From Amylostereum areolatum (Eukaryota; Basidiomycota; Agaricomycetes; Russulales; Stereaceae), in assembly GCA_012932865.1 (NCBI GenBank), contig SAXG01000016.1, forward strand, positions 744,001 through 808,000: a DNA stretch of 64,000 bases, given 5' to 3'. Every line of letters begins with the position of its first letter. Within the stretch, counting starts at the first letter, position 1. The position numbers were made by a program, and so were the translations under genes. Below the pieces are notes generated by a model. That model saw nothing but the letters and a program-made list of their open reading frames with translations. It was not told where the DNA came from and did not search any database. Below, one piece after another: positions 39,600-52,681 of this stretch.

Positions 39600-40709
39600 C
39601 TACGTCCTGAGGTCCCTCCGAATCAACCTGCCCAAGTTCGGGTTTCGTTCACATTGAATTTCCTGTTGGTAACTTGGATTGTCTGGATGGTCTGCAGCAA
39701 ATTTATCAGCAGATCTCTGGATGCAACCTGCGAGGCCTTCGTTGAGCTTTTCGTGACAGTTCGAGATGACCGAGACAAGTTTTTGAAATATACGCGAGCC
39801 CGATTCGAGACGAGAGATCTTCATAGATTCTCTCGCGCAGTAGCACGCCACAAGCAAGGACCCGTGAATCAGATACCACAGAGGTGCAGTGAACGGCGTG
39901 AAGTACGGACAATCGGGCCATACCATAGGCAGAACCGTAAAAACCGCGTACACCAGCATCGAGGCGATGCCGACGCCCAAGGTTGTAAAGGCAATGGTGT
40001 GGTTGATCTCCCAGAGGCCTTTGACCAATCCGGCGAGGAAAAAGAAGACGGAGATGTGTAAAAATGCAGAGAGGCTTTTAACGATGAGTTCCATGCGGAA
40101 CTTGACGATTCCACTCTGGAAAAATTCGCGTGCTTTTGCGCGATCTGGGGAAACTCTGCGAGCGCGGTTCAGATATTTCCGTGCCCACTGCCGTACGAGC
40201 GTCGCGAGCATGGCACAGTATATGCTAGTAACAAGACTCGCGAGCCAGAACGTGTTGACGATATAGACTGCGGGAGAGGGACCGCGGTTAGGTTGCTCGG
40301 GGGTATACGAACAATTGCCTGTGGAGGAAGCAACTTGTCGGGATATTTGCGCAAGGATGGCGACTGCTTCTTCGTCTGCGTTCGGCTTGAGATACTTACA
40401 GCTCTCGATGAGAAATACACTGACAGCCCCCGAGAAAAGGCTAGTCTGTGGGCGGTTGTCCATATTATTAAATGCCTTCTTCAATATTTGTGAAGGGGGA
40501 CGTACAAAGGTGAGAATTCCATCGGCGTCGCCTTTCCAGTTTTCTACAAGGATGCGGTCTTCATCTTCGACTTTTGAGGTGTATTCGCCTTTCTCCGTCA
40601 GGAGGAGACCTTCATAAGATGTGATGTGTATCAAATGGTGTGGATGAATTTTGAAGGACATACCATCTCTCGTTCGATTCTCGGACGGCATGCATGTTTC
40701 GATATCCAT
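39600..40709 (-). CDS. DUF6535-containing membrane protein, short form
   Basis: An Agaricomycete-specific family with an N-terminal DUF6535 membrane domain; its function is unknown. The start MDIETCMPSENRTRDGMSFK is followed by a soluble part with LTEKGEYTSKVEDEDRILVE. The domain then begins WKGDADGILTFVRPP, TSLFSGAVSVFLIESCKYLK, VNTFWLASLVTSIYCAMLAT, LVRQWARKYLNRARR, SLSAFLHISVFFFLAGLVKG and SMLVYAVFTVLPMVWPDC. The whole protein is in a single exon, unusual beside its intron-rich neighbours. At about 369 residues it stops soon after the domain, whereas many family members have a long extra C-terminal part, so this may be a truncated copy. An upstream ATG at 40919 would add 70 residues of unlikely sequence. 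It is divergent from the listerin gene. Confidence 0.78.
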   Translation of the reverse strand: MDIETCMPSENRTRDGMSFKIHPHHLIHITSYEGLLLTEKGEYTSKVEDEDRILVENWKGDADGILTFVRPPSQILKKAFNNMDNRPQTSLFSGAVSVFLIESCKYLKPNADEEAVAILAQISRQVASSTGNCSYTPEQPNRGPSPAVYIVNTFWLASLVTSIYCAMLATLVRQWARKYLNRARRVSPDRAKAREFFQSGIVKFRMELIVKSLSAFLHISVFFFLAGLVKGLWEINHTIAFTTLGVGIASMLVYAVFTVLPMVWPDCPYFTPFTAPLWYLIHGSLLVACYCARESMKISRLESGSRIFQKLVSVISNCHEKLNEGLAGCIQRSADKFAADHPDNPSYQQEIQCERNPNLGRLIRRDLRT

Positions 40710-41282
40710 AGAGGGCAGGCGAAGAAGGCGAAAATGATACTGCACGTTTCCTACAAGGATACAACTTGCCGAAATTCTATGCCAGGCTATATAGCGACTC
40801 GTAAAGTGTTCCACATATAAGATACACGTGCACCATGGAGGGCATGGAGGACGAGCAAAATAAATCCTGCGCGAGGACTGACATCCAGTTGCGTCCGAGT
40901 CGGCAACTTCACATGCCACTCGGAAATCGGCCGGAAACTTGAGAGATACACCTGGGGAAGATACATCAGTAATAGTCTCTCGTAAAGCACATCGTGTGCG
41001 TGGAATGAATAGACTATGGGTTGCAGCTGGAGCCTGGAGGTAAGTCGAAGATGATAGGGCAATGTCGCCACGGCGTCGGTTCGGTTCATGGACATCCTCG
41101 GAAACCGCCGTAGCAAGTTACGTCAGCAAGCAGATGACTTCACCGATTGAAGCTCGCTTTGAAAGCAAACAATTGACTCGTTATTTTACCTCTGCGGGTC
41201 AACCCTCAGACCAAGTGTCTGTGAACCCCTATACTCCTTGATCGACACCCACGGTTCTCTCTCATATTCATCACAACCTGCC
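40710..41282. other. Divergent intergenic region, DUF6535 and listerin genes
   Basis: About 570 bases with both promoters. A minus-strand open frame (40787-41116) has no recognisable features. Confidence 0.45.
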
Positions 41283-44200
41283 ATGGTAAAAGGCAGTGGG
41301 AAATCCTCCGCATCTTCTGGTACGCGGAAGAAGCACGCTCGCAAGGCCGGTAAAGACGATCTTGTTCCCGAGAACCTACCCAGGGAGAAGAAGCCAAAGG
41401 GAAAGGAAAAGGGAAAGGTCAAGGAGCCGAGGAAGAAAATCTATGTTCCCCCGGTTAGGCCAGCACCAGCACAGCAAGATCCCCTCGACAGCTTAGGACT
41501 TGCACACCAACTTCCTTCCGAGCTCCTTGTCATTCTAAGGAGATTTTCGAAGAAAGATACCGTTACGAAGACCAAGGCATTAGAGGAGCTTCAGTCTGCA
41601 TGGCTCGATAAAGTGGATCCGAGGGACGAGGACAGAGGGTCCGTGGACGCGCTGGCTACGATGCTGCCGGTATGGGTGCGTCTGTATTTGTCCGTACTCG
41701 TAACTTGTCAGAATCCAACCCTCTTCTCGGTTTTATATCACTGTCGTCAACTTTGCAACGTTAGCTACACCATGTTCCCGCCCTGTTTTTGCACCCATCG
41801 CGTCGCATCCGGCTCCTTGCGGTGACTGCTCACGCGTCCTTCCTCCGAATACCCCGCCTCCACGACCAACTGCTGTTTCAAATGCAAGAGGTGGCGTCAG
41901 AGGACCTTGTAGAATCGGTATTGGGTGGCTGGTGTATGGCAGGCAGGGATGTGGATCGACAAGTTTCTACGGTCGCACGACGCGCTTGGACCACATTTGT
42001 CTCCTTGGACCCAGCGCCAGATAAACTGGTCCTGCACGGTCCTGCGATGCAATCTCTCGTTTCGTTCATTCAACGCGCCATATTTGATCCGCCCGGATTA
42101 TACCTGTATCTCAATCCAGTTCACGTCCCTGTGGATATCACGCCCCAGAAGACAGTACGAGGGCGAGTTGTACAGGCGTCGACGCCTCCAATCCCGGCGC
42201 GGACCGAGGACGACGGCTATACGCGCCAAAGGGAGCTCATCGAAGAGAGCGAGACGGATCGGAATGCGCGACTGAGGGTTTCGGGTCTCGGAAGTCTTCA
42301 GTGGCTCTTGGGTGCGTCCCCGGATCTTCTAGAATGTTGGATCTTTCTCATAGCTGGACAGACAGCACGACTCTCAGTGGAGAGACCAAGCTATCCGCGA
42401 TTCTCACTGATACGCTGTCAAACCCGTCCTTGTGGAGCGGCCTTAATCATGCAGCGACATGCCCTTATACCAATGGCGAGAGCTTTGGATTTGGTCAGCC
42501 GATCGTGCGGTCAGCGACATGGAACCTTCTCCAATCACTCCTACAGCGCTGTAGACGTATGTTTGATCCTTGCTCATTCCGACGCCCTGCTGACAGCGGG
42601 TTCGCAGCCGAAGTCAAGGAGCTGTTGTCCTTGCTTAGTGTTGCCGTTCTCAGGTCTGCCTTCGTCGAATCGGATGCGCAAGTTAGGGCTGTTATGTGGC
42701 GGCCCTGTCTCACGTTTCTCAAGGGTGCGTGTCCTCGTGGATCCTAGGCCATCATTGTCTGATCGCTACCTCAGAACATCCGACAGCGTGGGCGCAAGAG
42801 ACTACCTTCCAGCTGACCGAGAACAAGGAGAGCGATGAGGAAGGTGAGAGCGATGAAGAAGAGCCAAAGAAGGTCGTGGCGGTACCGGCAACTGTTCGGT
42901 CGACAACCTTCCAGGAGTTCCTTCAATTCTTGGAACTGGGGTGTGCGGGCTCGCCTGTCCAAGGGTACCCAACTGTCATCATCATTCTCTCAACCATTCC
43001 TTCCTCGGTATGCTTTGCAACTATTCTCTGCTTCAGGGCTTGCTCTCATGACGCCTAGATCCTTGCTCAAGCAGACGGCTCACATCCAATCGCAGCTTTC
43101 TTCGCGTCGTTTTGGGCCGCCATCGATGGTAGAGCTCTAAGCTCCTTAGAGCGTGTGGCGGCATCGTCTGCCTTCCTCTCATCGTTATTGGAATGCATCA
43201 CTTTCATTGTTCGACGGCTACGGGTCAGCAATGCAACCTCCCCCGAAGGCTCGCCTTTACTAGATGCCGATGAGGCTACAAGGTCTTTGGTAGGCGAACA
43301 ATATACCAAGGTCTGGTACGAGCTAGCAGAGGGTCGATTGAAGGTGGATGGAAAGACTGCTGGATCAATTCTTTCCAAAAACCTCCTGGCACTTACGCAG
43401 ATGGACGAAGGTGATCGGGCTTTCTTTCTGATCGCTATACAGGGACTAACAGGTGCATACATCCAGCTCTTTTCGACGTTGCCTGGATGCAACTCGCGTT
43501 GGCCATGAAGACCTCTCTCGAAGGCCCAAACTTGAACCCTCAACTATGCTTCGCGGTGTTATCGTCGTTCAGGGGCTCTTTCGAAAGCGGAAGCCGTCAA
43601 TGTTCAGCAAATGATGGATTGATCTACAATATCGCCCAGCTCGCCGTGTCTCAACTCCAAACAGTCCTGGCTTCACATACATCTAGTTCTAAACCTCCAC
43701 AAGTATCTTCTACATTCCTGCTATCCGATGTGATGACCTCCTTTGGCGACATCCTTTTCCATGATCCAGAGCTATCAAAGGTCAGTCTCATGTGTGTGAC
43801 TTACGTTTCTAACTTTTCCCTGATTGTTGCCACAAAGACATTAGATGCCGTGGTTCAAAGAAATGCTATCCAGCTGCTCTCCATCGGTCCCGACCTTCTT
43901 TTGACATACCTGGGCCGCTGTGAAGATCATAAAGTTACCGTGCGACTTTGGCGGTCCACGCTGTCGGCGATATCCGCCAACCCGGAGTTTATCCACACGT
44001 CTCTTCCACACCTGGTCTCCGCTGCCCAGCGCTACGAGTTGCCTGACTACATCAAGCCTGCGGAGCAGGAGCTCGACAATGCTGTTTCCGAACTGTTTAT
44101 CAACGCCGTGGATGACCGTGACGCGACCGCTGCTGGGCTGTTACAGAGAATCGTGCGGATTCCGAGTATGCAACCATCTGCCCTGTATGTGGATGATCGT

Positions 44201-47200
44201 ATTGACACGCCCTGTAGATCACTTCCTCACCGATAGCTCGCTTGGAACGCTGCTGCAGATCGTCGCTTCCAACGTGGTGGACGAGTCGTCGGCATTTTTC
44301 GACGGCCGCGAAGGGAATCTGTCCAGGTTTGAAGTTCTCCTTGACCTACTTTCTTCGATCTTCCAAACAAAACCGGCGTTGTTTGCGGACCCAGCGATTT
44401 TCTCCTCGCTCATGCCCGAGATATACATCATGGCCCACTTGTCCCCAACGTTCTATCGGTCCGAAGCTCATCACGATGTTTATGTTGAGGGATTGCTCTG
44501 GAAATCCTGGCTGGCTGGCTCCTCGGCCGAAGTGCGGCAAGCCATCCGAACGTCTGTTCAAGAACGCCTTGGTGCGGCGATCTTCAGCATCTCGGTGGCT
44601 CCAAGGTGAGGAGTTAAATCTTCGCCATGACGTTGGCTTTTAACAGTTTGTTTAGCCCACGAGATCTCCTCAATGCCGTCTTGAACGAGGACTCGCCCCT
44701 CGGACTCACGACGTCGGACATTCTACCCTCTCGGTCCCGTCTAGACGATCTCCTCCAAGGCATTCGGTCCGAACCAGCCCACCCATGCCTAGCCATCCTC
44801 CAGCCCCTCGTTCCACCGGCATTGGCGTTTGACGCAGAGGACACAGTCGTACCCGTGGACCGGGATGGGTTTAGCTCATACGCACGCGGAGTGATCTCGC
44901 TGCTTCATTTCTTCGTGGACAATCGACAGGCGGCACGGATGCAGCTGTGGATGCTCCGACATCTCCTTGTACTGGGGATTTATGCCGAAGAGAAGATTCA
45001 AGTGCCCGCTCTCTCCAATCCCGCGTTCGGTGCGGCTATCCCGAAGGACGTCCTGGTCGATATTCTCGGAAGGATCCAGCAGATGTCAACGTACCTATTG
45101 GTCGTCCCGGGAGAACCGCGGTGGCATGTCAATGTAACCACTCTTGCTGCTGGAGAGAAGAGCACCGGATCTCTCGACATGGTGGGCGAGTTCGTGGTAG
45201 ATCTCGTGAAGGTGGCGCAGGTGGACGACTCTTACCGTGACTCTCGCGTGCTCTTTGAAGTGCTCCAACACATCATAAGTGATGCAACCCAGGAAGAAGG
45301 AGATGCGTGGATGGTTCTGGCTCGTAAGCTGGAAAAGAACTGTGTGTATCTCCGTTTCTTACATATGTGGCACAATTCCTGACGCCCGTACAGCGCCACA
45401 AACATCGCTCGCAATTGTCCACGCTATAGCGCGCTTTGGACCGGAGCCGCCGCGTTTGGATCGGTACAGGAACGAGCTTGCTGCTGGTATCATTGGCGTC
45501 CCCGCCAGCAAGGCGAACACGGACGGCCTTCTCCTGCTTCGGCGGCTAGCGGCGAGTGCACCCGACCCAGATTCAGATGTCGCGTTCCTGCCCCAACTTC
45601 GCGCGGTCAACTTCATGAAAGCGTGCGAGCAGTGGCTGACGTCAGACGAGGACATCGAGGAGGATGTGGAGTGCGAGGCGACGCTGGTATTTTACTACCT
45701 AGTGCCTATTTTGCAGACAGTGCCGGGAGCGCATTGGGATATGATCTTCGACGTGGTGGAAAACAACCTTGAGGTAAAGTCCCACCTCCTACTTTCTTTT
45801 GTTAGCGCAGGCCCTGCGCTGACGATGACTTTCAAGAATTCGTCTTTGAATGACGACGAGACGCTCACTGTCCTTTGGCGGACAATCAGGCTGATCGAGA
45901 TGGTGCACGACATCGCCACGACGAACAAGACACTGCGGGCTCAGTGGCAGGAGCGGCGGTCATCCATCCTGCTGCTTGCAAGGGATCTTATTGCGCAGGA
46001 GCCCAGTAAGGTTCTTCTGTTTACCTGTTAATACTGCGATTGACCACTTCTTAGAAACCACTGTGTATTCGGAACCTAGGACAGCATGTCGTGAAGCTGT
46101 TCTCGGTCTCATCCAAAACATCCCATCGTCCCTGATGGATCAGGAGACCCTGTCCAAGGTGAGCAGGCTTTCGACTCGGACCCCTCACGTTCGTGTGTTC
46201 TCAAGTTTATGTGGTAGATGGTGCACCTCCTTTCAGATTCATCCTCGAAGATACAGCAAATGTCGTACGGTCTCTTGCGAATGGCGGCGCAGAAGCGGAC
46301 CGAGCACCTCGTCATCGAGGCAGGTGTGAATTCGGAGTCACAAATTAAACTGGACCTACCGCAGGAGCTCGTGGCGCTATTGCAACAGACTCTGGATTTG
46401 ACCGAGACAGGTCGGAAGCCTAGTCCTGTGAGTTGTTATTTAACTTTGAAGAATCATGTCAACTAATGCTGGTTCCTAAGTCACTGTTTGGATACTTGCT
46501 CGGGTGGCTGCTCGTGTTTGACTTATTCCAGAATGCGGTGCGTCATTTCTCCTTCGCCACAATTACAGGCCAGTCCTCATTATGATATCCAGTCCAGCAA
46601 GGTCAAATCCGGTTACGGAGAGCAGCTCATCCGAAGCAACCTCATCTCCACCCATTTCGTACCCATCGTCTTACGCATTCTCAACGTGTTTTCGGTATCA
46701 GGGCCTAACAAGGCGTTCAAGTTGGACATGTGGGGTGTGGACGAGTTCTATGTTGAAGGTATGTGGGGACTTGCCCTGATGTCCTCGCGCGTTGACCTTG
46801 GGAATGCAGAATGCGATCCCGACGAGCTTCTCAGCACACGACTGCTGGCGGCACACCTATACTACCGCGCCTTGCTCACCATCTCGTCTCTCGTGCGAGA
46901 ATGGATAACCAACTGCAAAGACAAAAATCTCATGTGGGCCGTGTCATCATACACGTCTGCGTACTTCTCTCCCGTGATCATCCGCAACGAGTTGGCACAA
47001 GTCAAATCCGACATCGCGTCCTCGCTGTCCAACGAGAATTTGAGCGTCACCGTCGCACAGTCGGCGAGAGAGGTGACGGCGAGGTATAGTATCGACGAGC
47101 GGACACTGGAGATGACATTGAAGGTGCCGTCGGAGTGGCCTTTGGAGAAGATCGAGGTAAAAGCTTCCAAGCGGGTGGGTCTGTCGGAGGTTCGATGGAG

Positions 47201-47631
47201 GGGGCTTATGCTGGGAGTACAGCAAATCGTGTGGGCGCAGGTAAAGGTTTTTGCGTTCTTTTCCCAGGCAGTGACTGATAAATGTCTCTAGAACGGGCGC
47301 ATCGGGGACGCGGTCAACCTGTTCAGCAGGAACATAACACTGTTCTTCGAAGGGAAGGTGGAGTGCCCTATCTGTTATTGGTGCGTTTTGTGTCTCGCCA
47401 CTCCCCCTTGGCTGTGTGTTGATGCTGTAGTTTAGCATTATCGGCCTTAGGGAGGGAGATCTCCCTAGACGCCCATGTGGTACATGCAAAGCGAAGTTCC
47501 ACTCGTCGTGTTTATATCAGGTGCGTTTATCGCGAAGTTTGACCCGCGCTATGTAGCACTCATCTCGATTGTAGTGGTTCGAATCCAGTCATGCGAGTAG
47601 CTGTCCGTTGTGCCGATCGGCCATCATGTAG
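41283..47631 (+). CDS. LTN1: Listerin E3 ubiquitin ligase (Ltn1/Rkr1)
   Basis: Listerin acts in ribosome-associated quality control: it binds 60S subunits with stalled nascent chains and ubiquitinates the chain. The start MVKGSGKSSASSGTRKKHAR is basic. The conserved N-terminal region follows: PSELLVILRRFSKKDTVTKT, KALEELQSAWLDK. A long HEAT/ARM-like helical middle covers 42-46.5 kb, for example PTFYRSEAHHDVYVEGLLWK. The C-terminal RWD-like part has YSIDERTLEMTLKVPSEWPL and FSRNITLFFEGKVECPIC. The end is a RING: CPIC, then SIIGLREGDLP, CGTCKAKFHSSCLYQ and WFESSHASSCPLCR. The RING cysteines and His are all present across the last three exons. About twenty exons; a total near 1,800 residues would match the family. 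Not every internal splice was verified. Confidence 0.9.
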
Positions 47632-47930
47632 GAAGGCAAAAGTACTGTAGCTATTAATCTGTATCATGTAGCAACATAGAATCTGTATCCCTGGAATCGC
47701 AAAGTCCTCTCAGCTCCGTAAAAAAAACCCTTGAAGAGGACCGGCATCTGGCGGTCCACCGGCCCGTCCCGCTCCCATGCTATCATCGCCGGCTCAGTCA
47801 CTGGCACAAGTTAATCCAGCTCAGTCTGGTCCCGACGGTCGTATATAATGAATATGCCTCTCACTCCGCCTGTTCCTGCTTTTATCCACCACACTAGCAC
47901 TCGAGACCTACTGCCTTTCTGAAAAACAAC

Positions 47931-49448
47931 ATGTCGTCCACTGGGTTGCCCTCTTCCCTGGTCTCTGCGTCTTCGCGCCTGACCTCCATTGCCTCCCATA
48001 TCACCAGTAACAGCCCTCGTTTGAGGGTCGTTGTTTCACGCGACCTTGGGCCCGACGTAATGCCCCTTATTCAAGAACGAAAGGATCTGGAGGTGCGTTT
48101 TGTCGGATCTGGCCGTTTTGTAGGTCGATCAATGAACAAGGGTTCTCGATAGGTGGTGGTATGGCATGAGGATAGATTGTGCGATCGTGAGTGGTTACTG
48201 GAGAACGTAAAGGGGGCTGCTGGACTGCTGATGATGCTTACGGAGAAGGTACGTGGGTCGATGTCGCTGTATAGCGATTTGCTGACTCTGTCCCGGGTCG
48301 TCCAGGCCGACGAGGAGTTGTTGGAGGCTGGTATGTACCATTGGTATCACTGTCCTGCGCACTGTTGCCAAGACGCATTCTTCTAGCTGGGCCTGGTCTC
48401 AAGGTCGTTTCCACCATGTCCGTGGGATACGGTACGCCTGTGTGGTTTATTATTTGCTCCTGTCTACAATCACTTTCTATCTAGAACATGTTACCTTGGC
48501 AAGTTTGCACCGAAGGAACATACGCCTAGGGTATACTCCAGATGTCCTCACAGATGCAGGTGTGCTCTCTCTTCTCGCGGTCCGCTTCCGTCCTGAAATG
48601 CTATCTCCCCAGTTGCCGATCTTTCGGTTTTACTCGCCCTCATGGCCGGGCGTAATGGCGAAGCTGCAGTAAGGCTGGTTCATGACGGCAAGGTTCGTGA
48701 GCCATTTCAGTCCTTTCCAAGCTCGCACTCTAACTGTACTGAGTCCAGTGGCCAGGGACTCCCTTCTCCCCTTTCCTGTTTTGCGGCCCCCAACTCAGCA
48801 CAACGTCTGCCTCGCCGAAACGGACTGTTGGATTCCTTGGCTTTGGGCGCATAGCGCAAACCACGCTGGCACGCCTCGTTTCGTTCGGCGTCACGCATTG
48901 CATCTACACTTCCAATCCCTTCCTCTACCCCCAAAACTGCGTTGGAAGAGTCCCTCAAACGGCAGCACAAGCTTCAGGACGTCCGCCGTGTGGACCTTGG
49001 ACGAACTCGCAAGGGAAAGTGACGTGCTGTTTGTACTCGCGCCGGGCGGTGACAGCACATATCATGTCGTCAACGAAGCGTTCCTGCGCAAGATGAAGAA
49101 GTCCAGTGTGTTGGTGAATACGGCACGTGGGACATTGGTCGACTCAGATGCACTCGCGAAGGCGCTGAAAGAAGGGTGGATATGGGGTGCCGGGCTCGAT
49201 GTCGTGGAAGGAGAGCCTGAGATAGAGGCCGACCATCCGTTGGTTAATGAACCTAGGTACTGTTCCCTTCATGCTCTGGATACGACGGGGAAGGCTGATT
49301 CACAAGCAGATGCACCATCCTACCGCACATCGGGAGCGCGACGTTTGAAACGCGGGTGGGGATGGCGACTCTTGCTGCGAAGAATTTGCTGGCTGCTTTA
49401 GACGGAAACGCGATGCCCGCGGAGCTAGACATCTCTAGCAGGGTATAG
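47931..49448 (+). CDS. D-isomer-specific 2-hydroxyacid dehydrogenase (glyoxylate/hydroxypyruvate reductase-like)
   Basis: An NAD(P)H-dependent reductase of 2-oxoacids, most like glyoxylate/hydroxypyruvate reductase. The N-terminal catalytic domain starts [16 protein letters not shown] and includes [49 protein letters not shown] and [16 protein letters not shown]. The dinucleotide fold has [16 protein letters not shown], with a Gly-X-Gly-X-X-Ala nucleotide motif (about 48825). Catalytic residues are the Arg in [16 protein letters not shown], the Glu in [12 protein letters not shown] and the His in [12 protein letters not shown], joined across the last intron. The end is [10 protein letters not shown]. 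Nine or so exons. No targeting signal is obvious, though the Ser-rich start could be a weak mitochondrial one. Confidence 0.9.
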
Positions 49449-49675
49449 AAAGAGGAACCGAAGGCCTTCTGTATGTACATACTAAGCACATTCCTATCTC
49501 ACGATACCAGTACATAGATGTAGACAATTCTTGAGGATCGAGCCTCGTCGCGTCGGAAGCCCGGACCGGCGCTGTGAATCATGGAACGCGTAAATTTCTT
49601 TTTCTCTGGAGACGCGTCTCTTGGTCGTCGACCACCACCACCACCCATCCCCACCTCCCTTCTTCGTCTCACATC

Positions 49676-52135
49676 ATGACCAAGTTCATCCTCGTCTCGG
49701 GTGGTGTCGTGAGTGGTATCGGAAAGGGCGTCATCGGTGCGCGATGTCCCCCTCTCGCTATCCAGTTCAAGCAGCTACATCTATCCCAGCCTCCTCCACG
49801 GGTCTCCTCCTCAAGATGACCGGCCTCAAGGTGACCGCGATCAAGATCGACCCTTACATGAACGTGGATGCGGGGACGATGCGTCCGACAGAGCACGGTA
49901 AGTGTCACTTGGACACAAGCGGTACGAGCGCTGACGCACCTTGTAGGTGAGGTCTACGTTCTGAATGACGGCGGCGAGGTCGACCTCGATCTTGGGAATT
50001 ATGAGCGGTACCTCAACGTCACGCTCTCGCGCGACAATAACATCACCACCGGCAAAATCTACCAGCATGTCATCGAGCGGGAGGTGTGTTTTGTTTGTGG
50101 CCACTGCACGCTCGATCGAAGTGCTGACCCGCGTATGACTCGACCCAGAGACGAGGAGACTATTTGGGGAAAACGGTCCAGGTATGATATGCGCCGCACG
50201 CCCCACCTACCATCGACGTCCTGTTCCCGTTCCGAGAGCCACGCTCAACCCCGCCAGATCGTTCCCCATATCACCAACGCCATCCAAGATTGGATCGAGC
50301 GCGTTTCCAAGATACCCGTGGACGAAACCGGTGAAGAACCTGACGTGTGCATCGTCGAGGTGTGTTTACTCTTCTCTCGGACAAGGGCTTCCATTGACGC
50401 GTCTGCAGCTCGGTGGAACGGTCGGCGACATCGAGTCCGCCCCGTTTGTGGAAGCCATGCGGCAGTTTCAGTTCCGTGTTGGCCACGAGAACTTTGCGCT
50501 CATTCACGTGTCGCTCGTTCCGGACATGCACGGCGAGCAAAAGACGAAACCGACGCAGACGACTATCCACGCCCTCCGCGGACTCGGTTTGCTTGCTGAC
50601 CTCGTGCGTATCCACTCATATTCTCCCTACCGTTCGAGGCTCGTTATATCTCTACCAGATTGCGTGTCGCCTCATCGTACCGCAGCCTCTGGAACAAGCG
50701 ACCAAGGAAAAAATATCCATGTTTTGTCATGTAGCGACAGAGCAGGTCGTGGGCGTCCACGACGTCTCTTCAGTCTACCACGTCCCCTCCTGCTTCAATC
50801 GCAAGGCATCGTGAACTTCTTGCGCAAGCGCCTCAACCTGACCAGTATCCCTCTCACGCCCGAGATGAAGGAACGTGGCCTATCACTGGAGAACAAGTGG
50901 AAGGCTCTAACAGGAAGGTACGCTGCATTCATGTCATTCTTCATGTCATTTCAGCTGACTTGTATATGCAGTCAAGAGCGAATCTTCGACCGCGTATCGA
51001 TCGTTCTCGTAGGGAAGTACACCGACCTGAAGGACTCCTACATGTCCGTCACAAAAGCTCTCGAGCACTCGGCATTCAAGTGCCAACGAAAACTCATCCT
51101 GCAGGCATGTTCTCGTCGATCATCATTTTTGGGGTTGGTTTTGACCAAGATTTAGTGGGTAGAATCCTCCGATCTCGAACCACAGATGCAGACCGAAGAT
51201 CCCGCAAAATACCACGATGCGTGGAGGACGATTGTGGGTGCCGGGTATGTCTTTTCTTTTTCGCTCCAAAGGGTGTCTTTGCTCACAGATGTGCGCAGAG
51301 GTATTCTTGTACCAGGTGGCTTCGGGTCGCGCGGTACGGAAGGAATGATGCTTGCAATCAAGTGGGCACGGGAACAGAAGGTGCCTTTCCTTGGTATCTG
51401 TCTCGGCTTCCAACTCGCCGTCGTCGAATGGGCGCGTCACATCCTCAACATTCCCGGTACGCTCCTCTTCCCATCTTCCTGTCTATACCACGCTCACGTC
51501 TACTTCATTTCCTGCAGGTGCCAACTCTGCCGAGTTCGTTCCTGACCTCGAAGACGACGTGATCGTGTTCATGCCCGAAATCTCGCGCACGCACATGGGC
51601 GGGACGATGCGTCTTGGCCTGCGCCCCACGATCTTCCAACCGGACTCCGACTGGTCAAAAATGCGCAAGCTGTATGCAGGCGCGGGCACGGTATGGGAGC
51701 GGCACCGGCACCGGTACGAGGTCAACCCCAAGTTCGTGGAGCGGCTCGAGGCGAGCGGGATGCCCTTCGTCGGAAAGGATGAAAAGGGGGAGAGGATGCA
51801 GATCATGGAGCTGCGCGGTAAGCCTCCTTTGGGTTGCTTATCCTGCAAGTCAGAGACTGATTGGACATCCCGCAGATCATCCGTTCTTCGTCGGACTCCA
51901 GGCTCACCCTGAGTTCTGCACGCGACCTTTGAACGCGTCTCCGCCCTTCCTGGGCTTCGTCTCCGCGTCCTGCGGGCCCCATGTGCTCCAGGAGCAGATC
52001 GACGCGCAGATGCAAACGTTCAAACCGCCACACCCTGAGGAGGCGATGGTGTCCGAGAAGGAACTCGTGGCGGGGTCGAAGGAGGTGTTGCTGACGCCAG
52101 GAAAGGAGAAGGTTTTGAGCGGGGAGAGGACGTAG
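49676..52135 (+). CDS. URA7: CTP synthase
   Basis: Converts UTP to CTP with glutamine and ATP, the last step of pyrimidine nucleotide synthesis, in the cytosol. The synthase domain opens [20 protein letters not shown] and after an intron continues [20 protein letters not shown]. It has [55 protein letters not shown] and [16 protein letters not shown]. The glutaminase domain has [16 protein letters not shown], the nucleophile Cys in [33 protein letters not shown] and the catalytic AHPEFCTRP. The C-terminal tail ends [11 protein letters not shown]. About ten introns, all small. All hallmark residues are present. Of the two yeast paralogs, URA7 and URA8, I cannot say which it matches; only one is expected in most basidiomycetes. 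Confidence 0.95.
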
Positions 52136-52681
52136 AAAACACGACTGACTGGGGCTGAGAAGAGGACGTTTTTGCATAGATTTTCATTGTAATGATGTTG
52201 TGTAGTATGTAGATGCCCTGTGAAGTTACCGAGCGACGTGTACGAGTGCACAGACAATGTCGATATACAGAGCTGCCCGCCCGTGATATTCCGTTCAGAA
52301 AGCTTCTCACTCGGAAGAGTTCGTCTGTTTCTTATACACGTCGTGCTCGTTTGGATGGGTACGTATACCCAAGCACACGCCCTATATTTTTAAGTGTGCT
52401 ACTAGTGGGCCTACCAAGACGAGACGTACGTGGATGTGAGCTGTGATATGTGGGGGAATATGCATATGCGACGATGTACTGTATGGAGACGGAACTCCGT
52501 CCAGGGAAGAAAGGGGGTAGCGGATGTATGAATGTTGTGAAGGCGGCGGTGGGAGGACGGTGGAATGGGTGACGAGATGCAAACGCGAAAGCAAAACTAC
52601 TAGCAAGATTATAGAGTACAGCAAAAAGCAGTGGGAATAAGATACCTCTAAGAACTAAGCACGCCAAGGGTCTACTACCCC
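52136..52681. other. Convergent intergenic region, CTP synthase and helicase genes
   Basis: Holds both 3' ends. Open frames near 52330-52670 on the minus strand show no domain and overlap the expected 3' untranslated sequence. Confidence 0.5.

Noticed and set aside
47571..47590. GGTTCGAATCC text like a tRNA T-loop
   Set aside because: It codes the Trp-Phe-Glu-Ser-Ser of the listerin RING, and no cloverleaf arms surround it.
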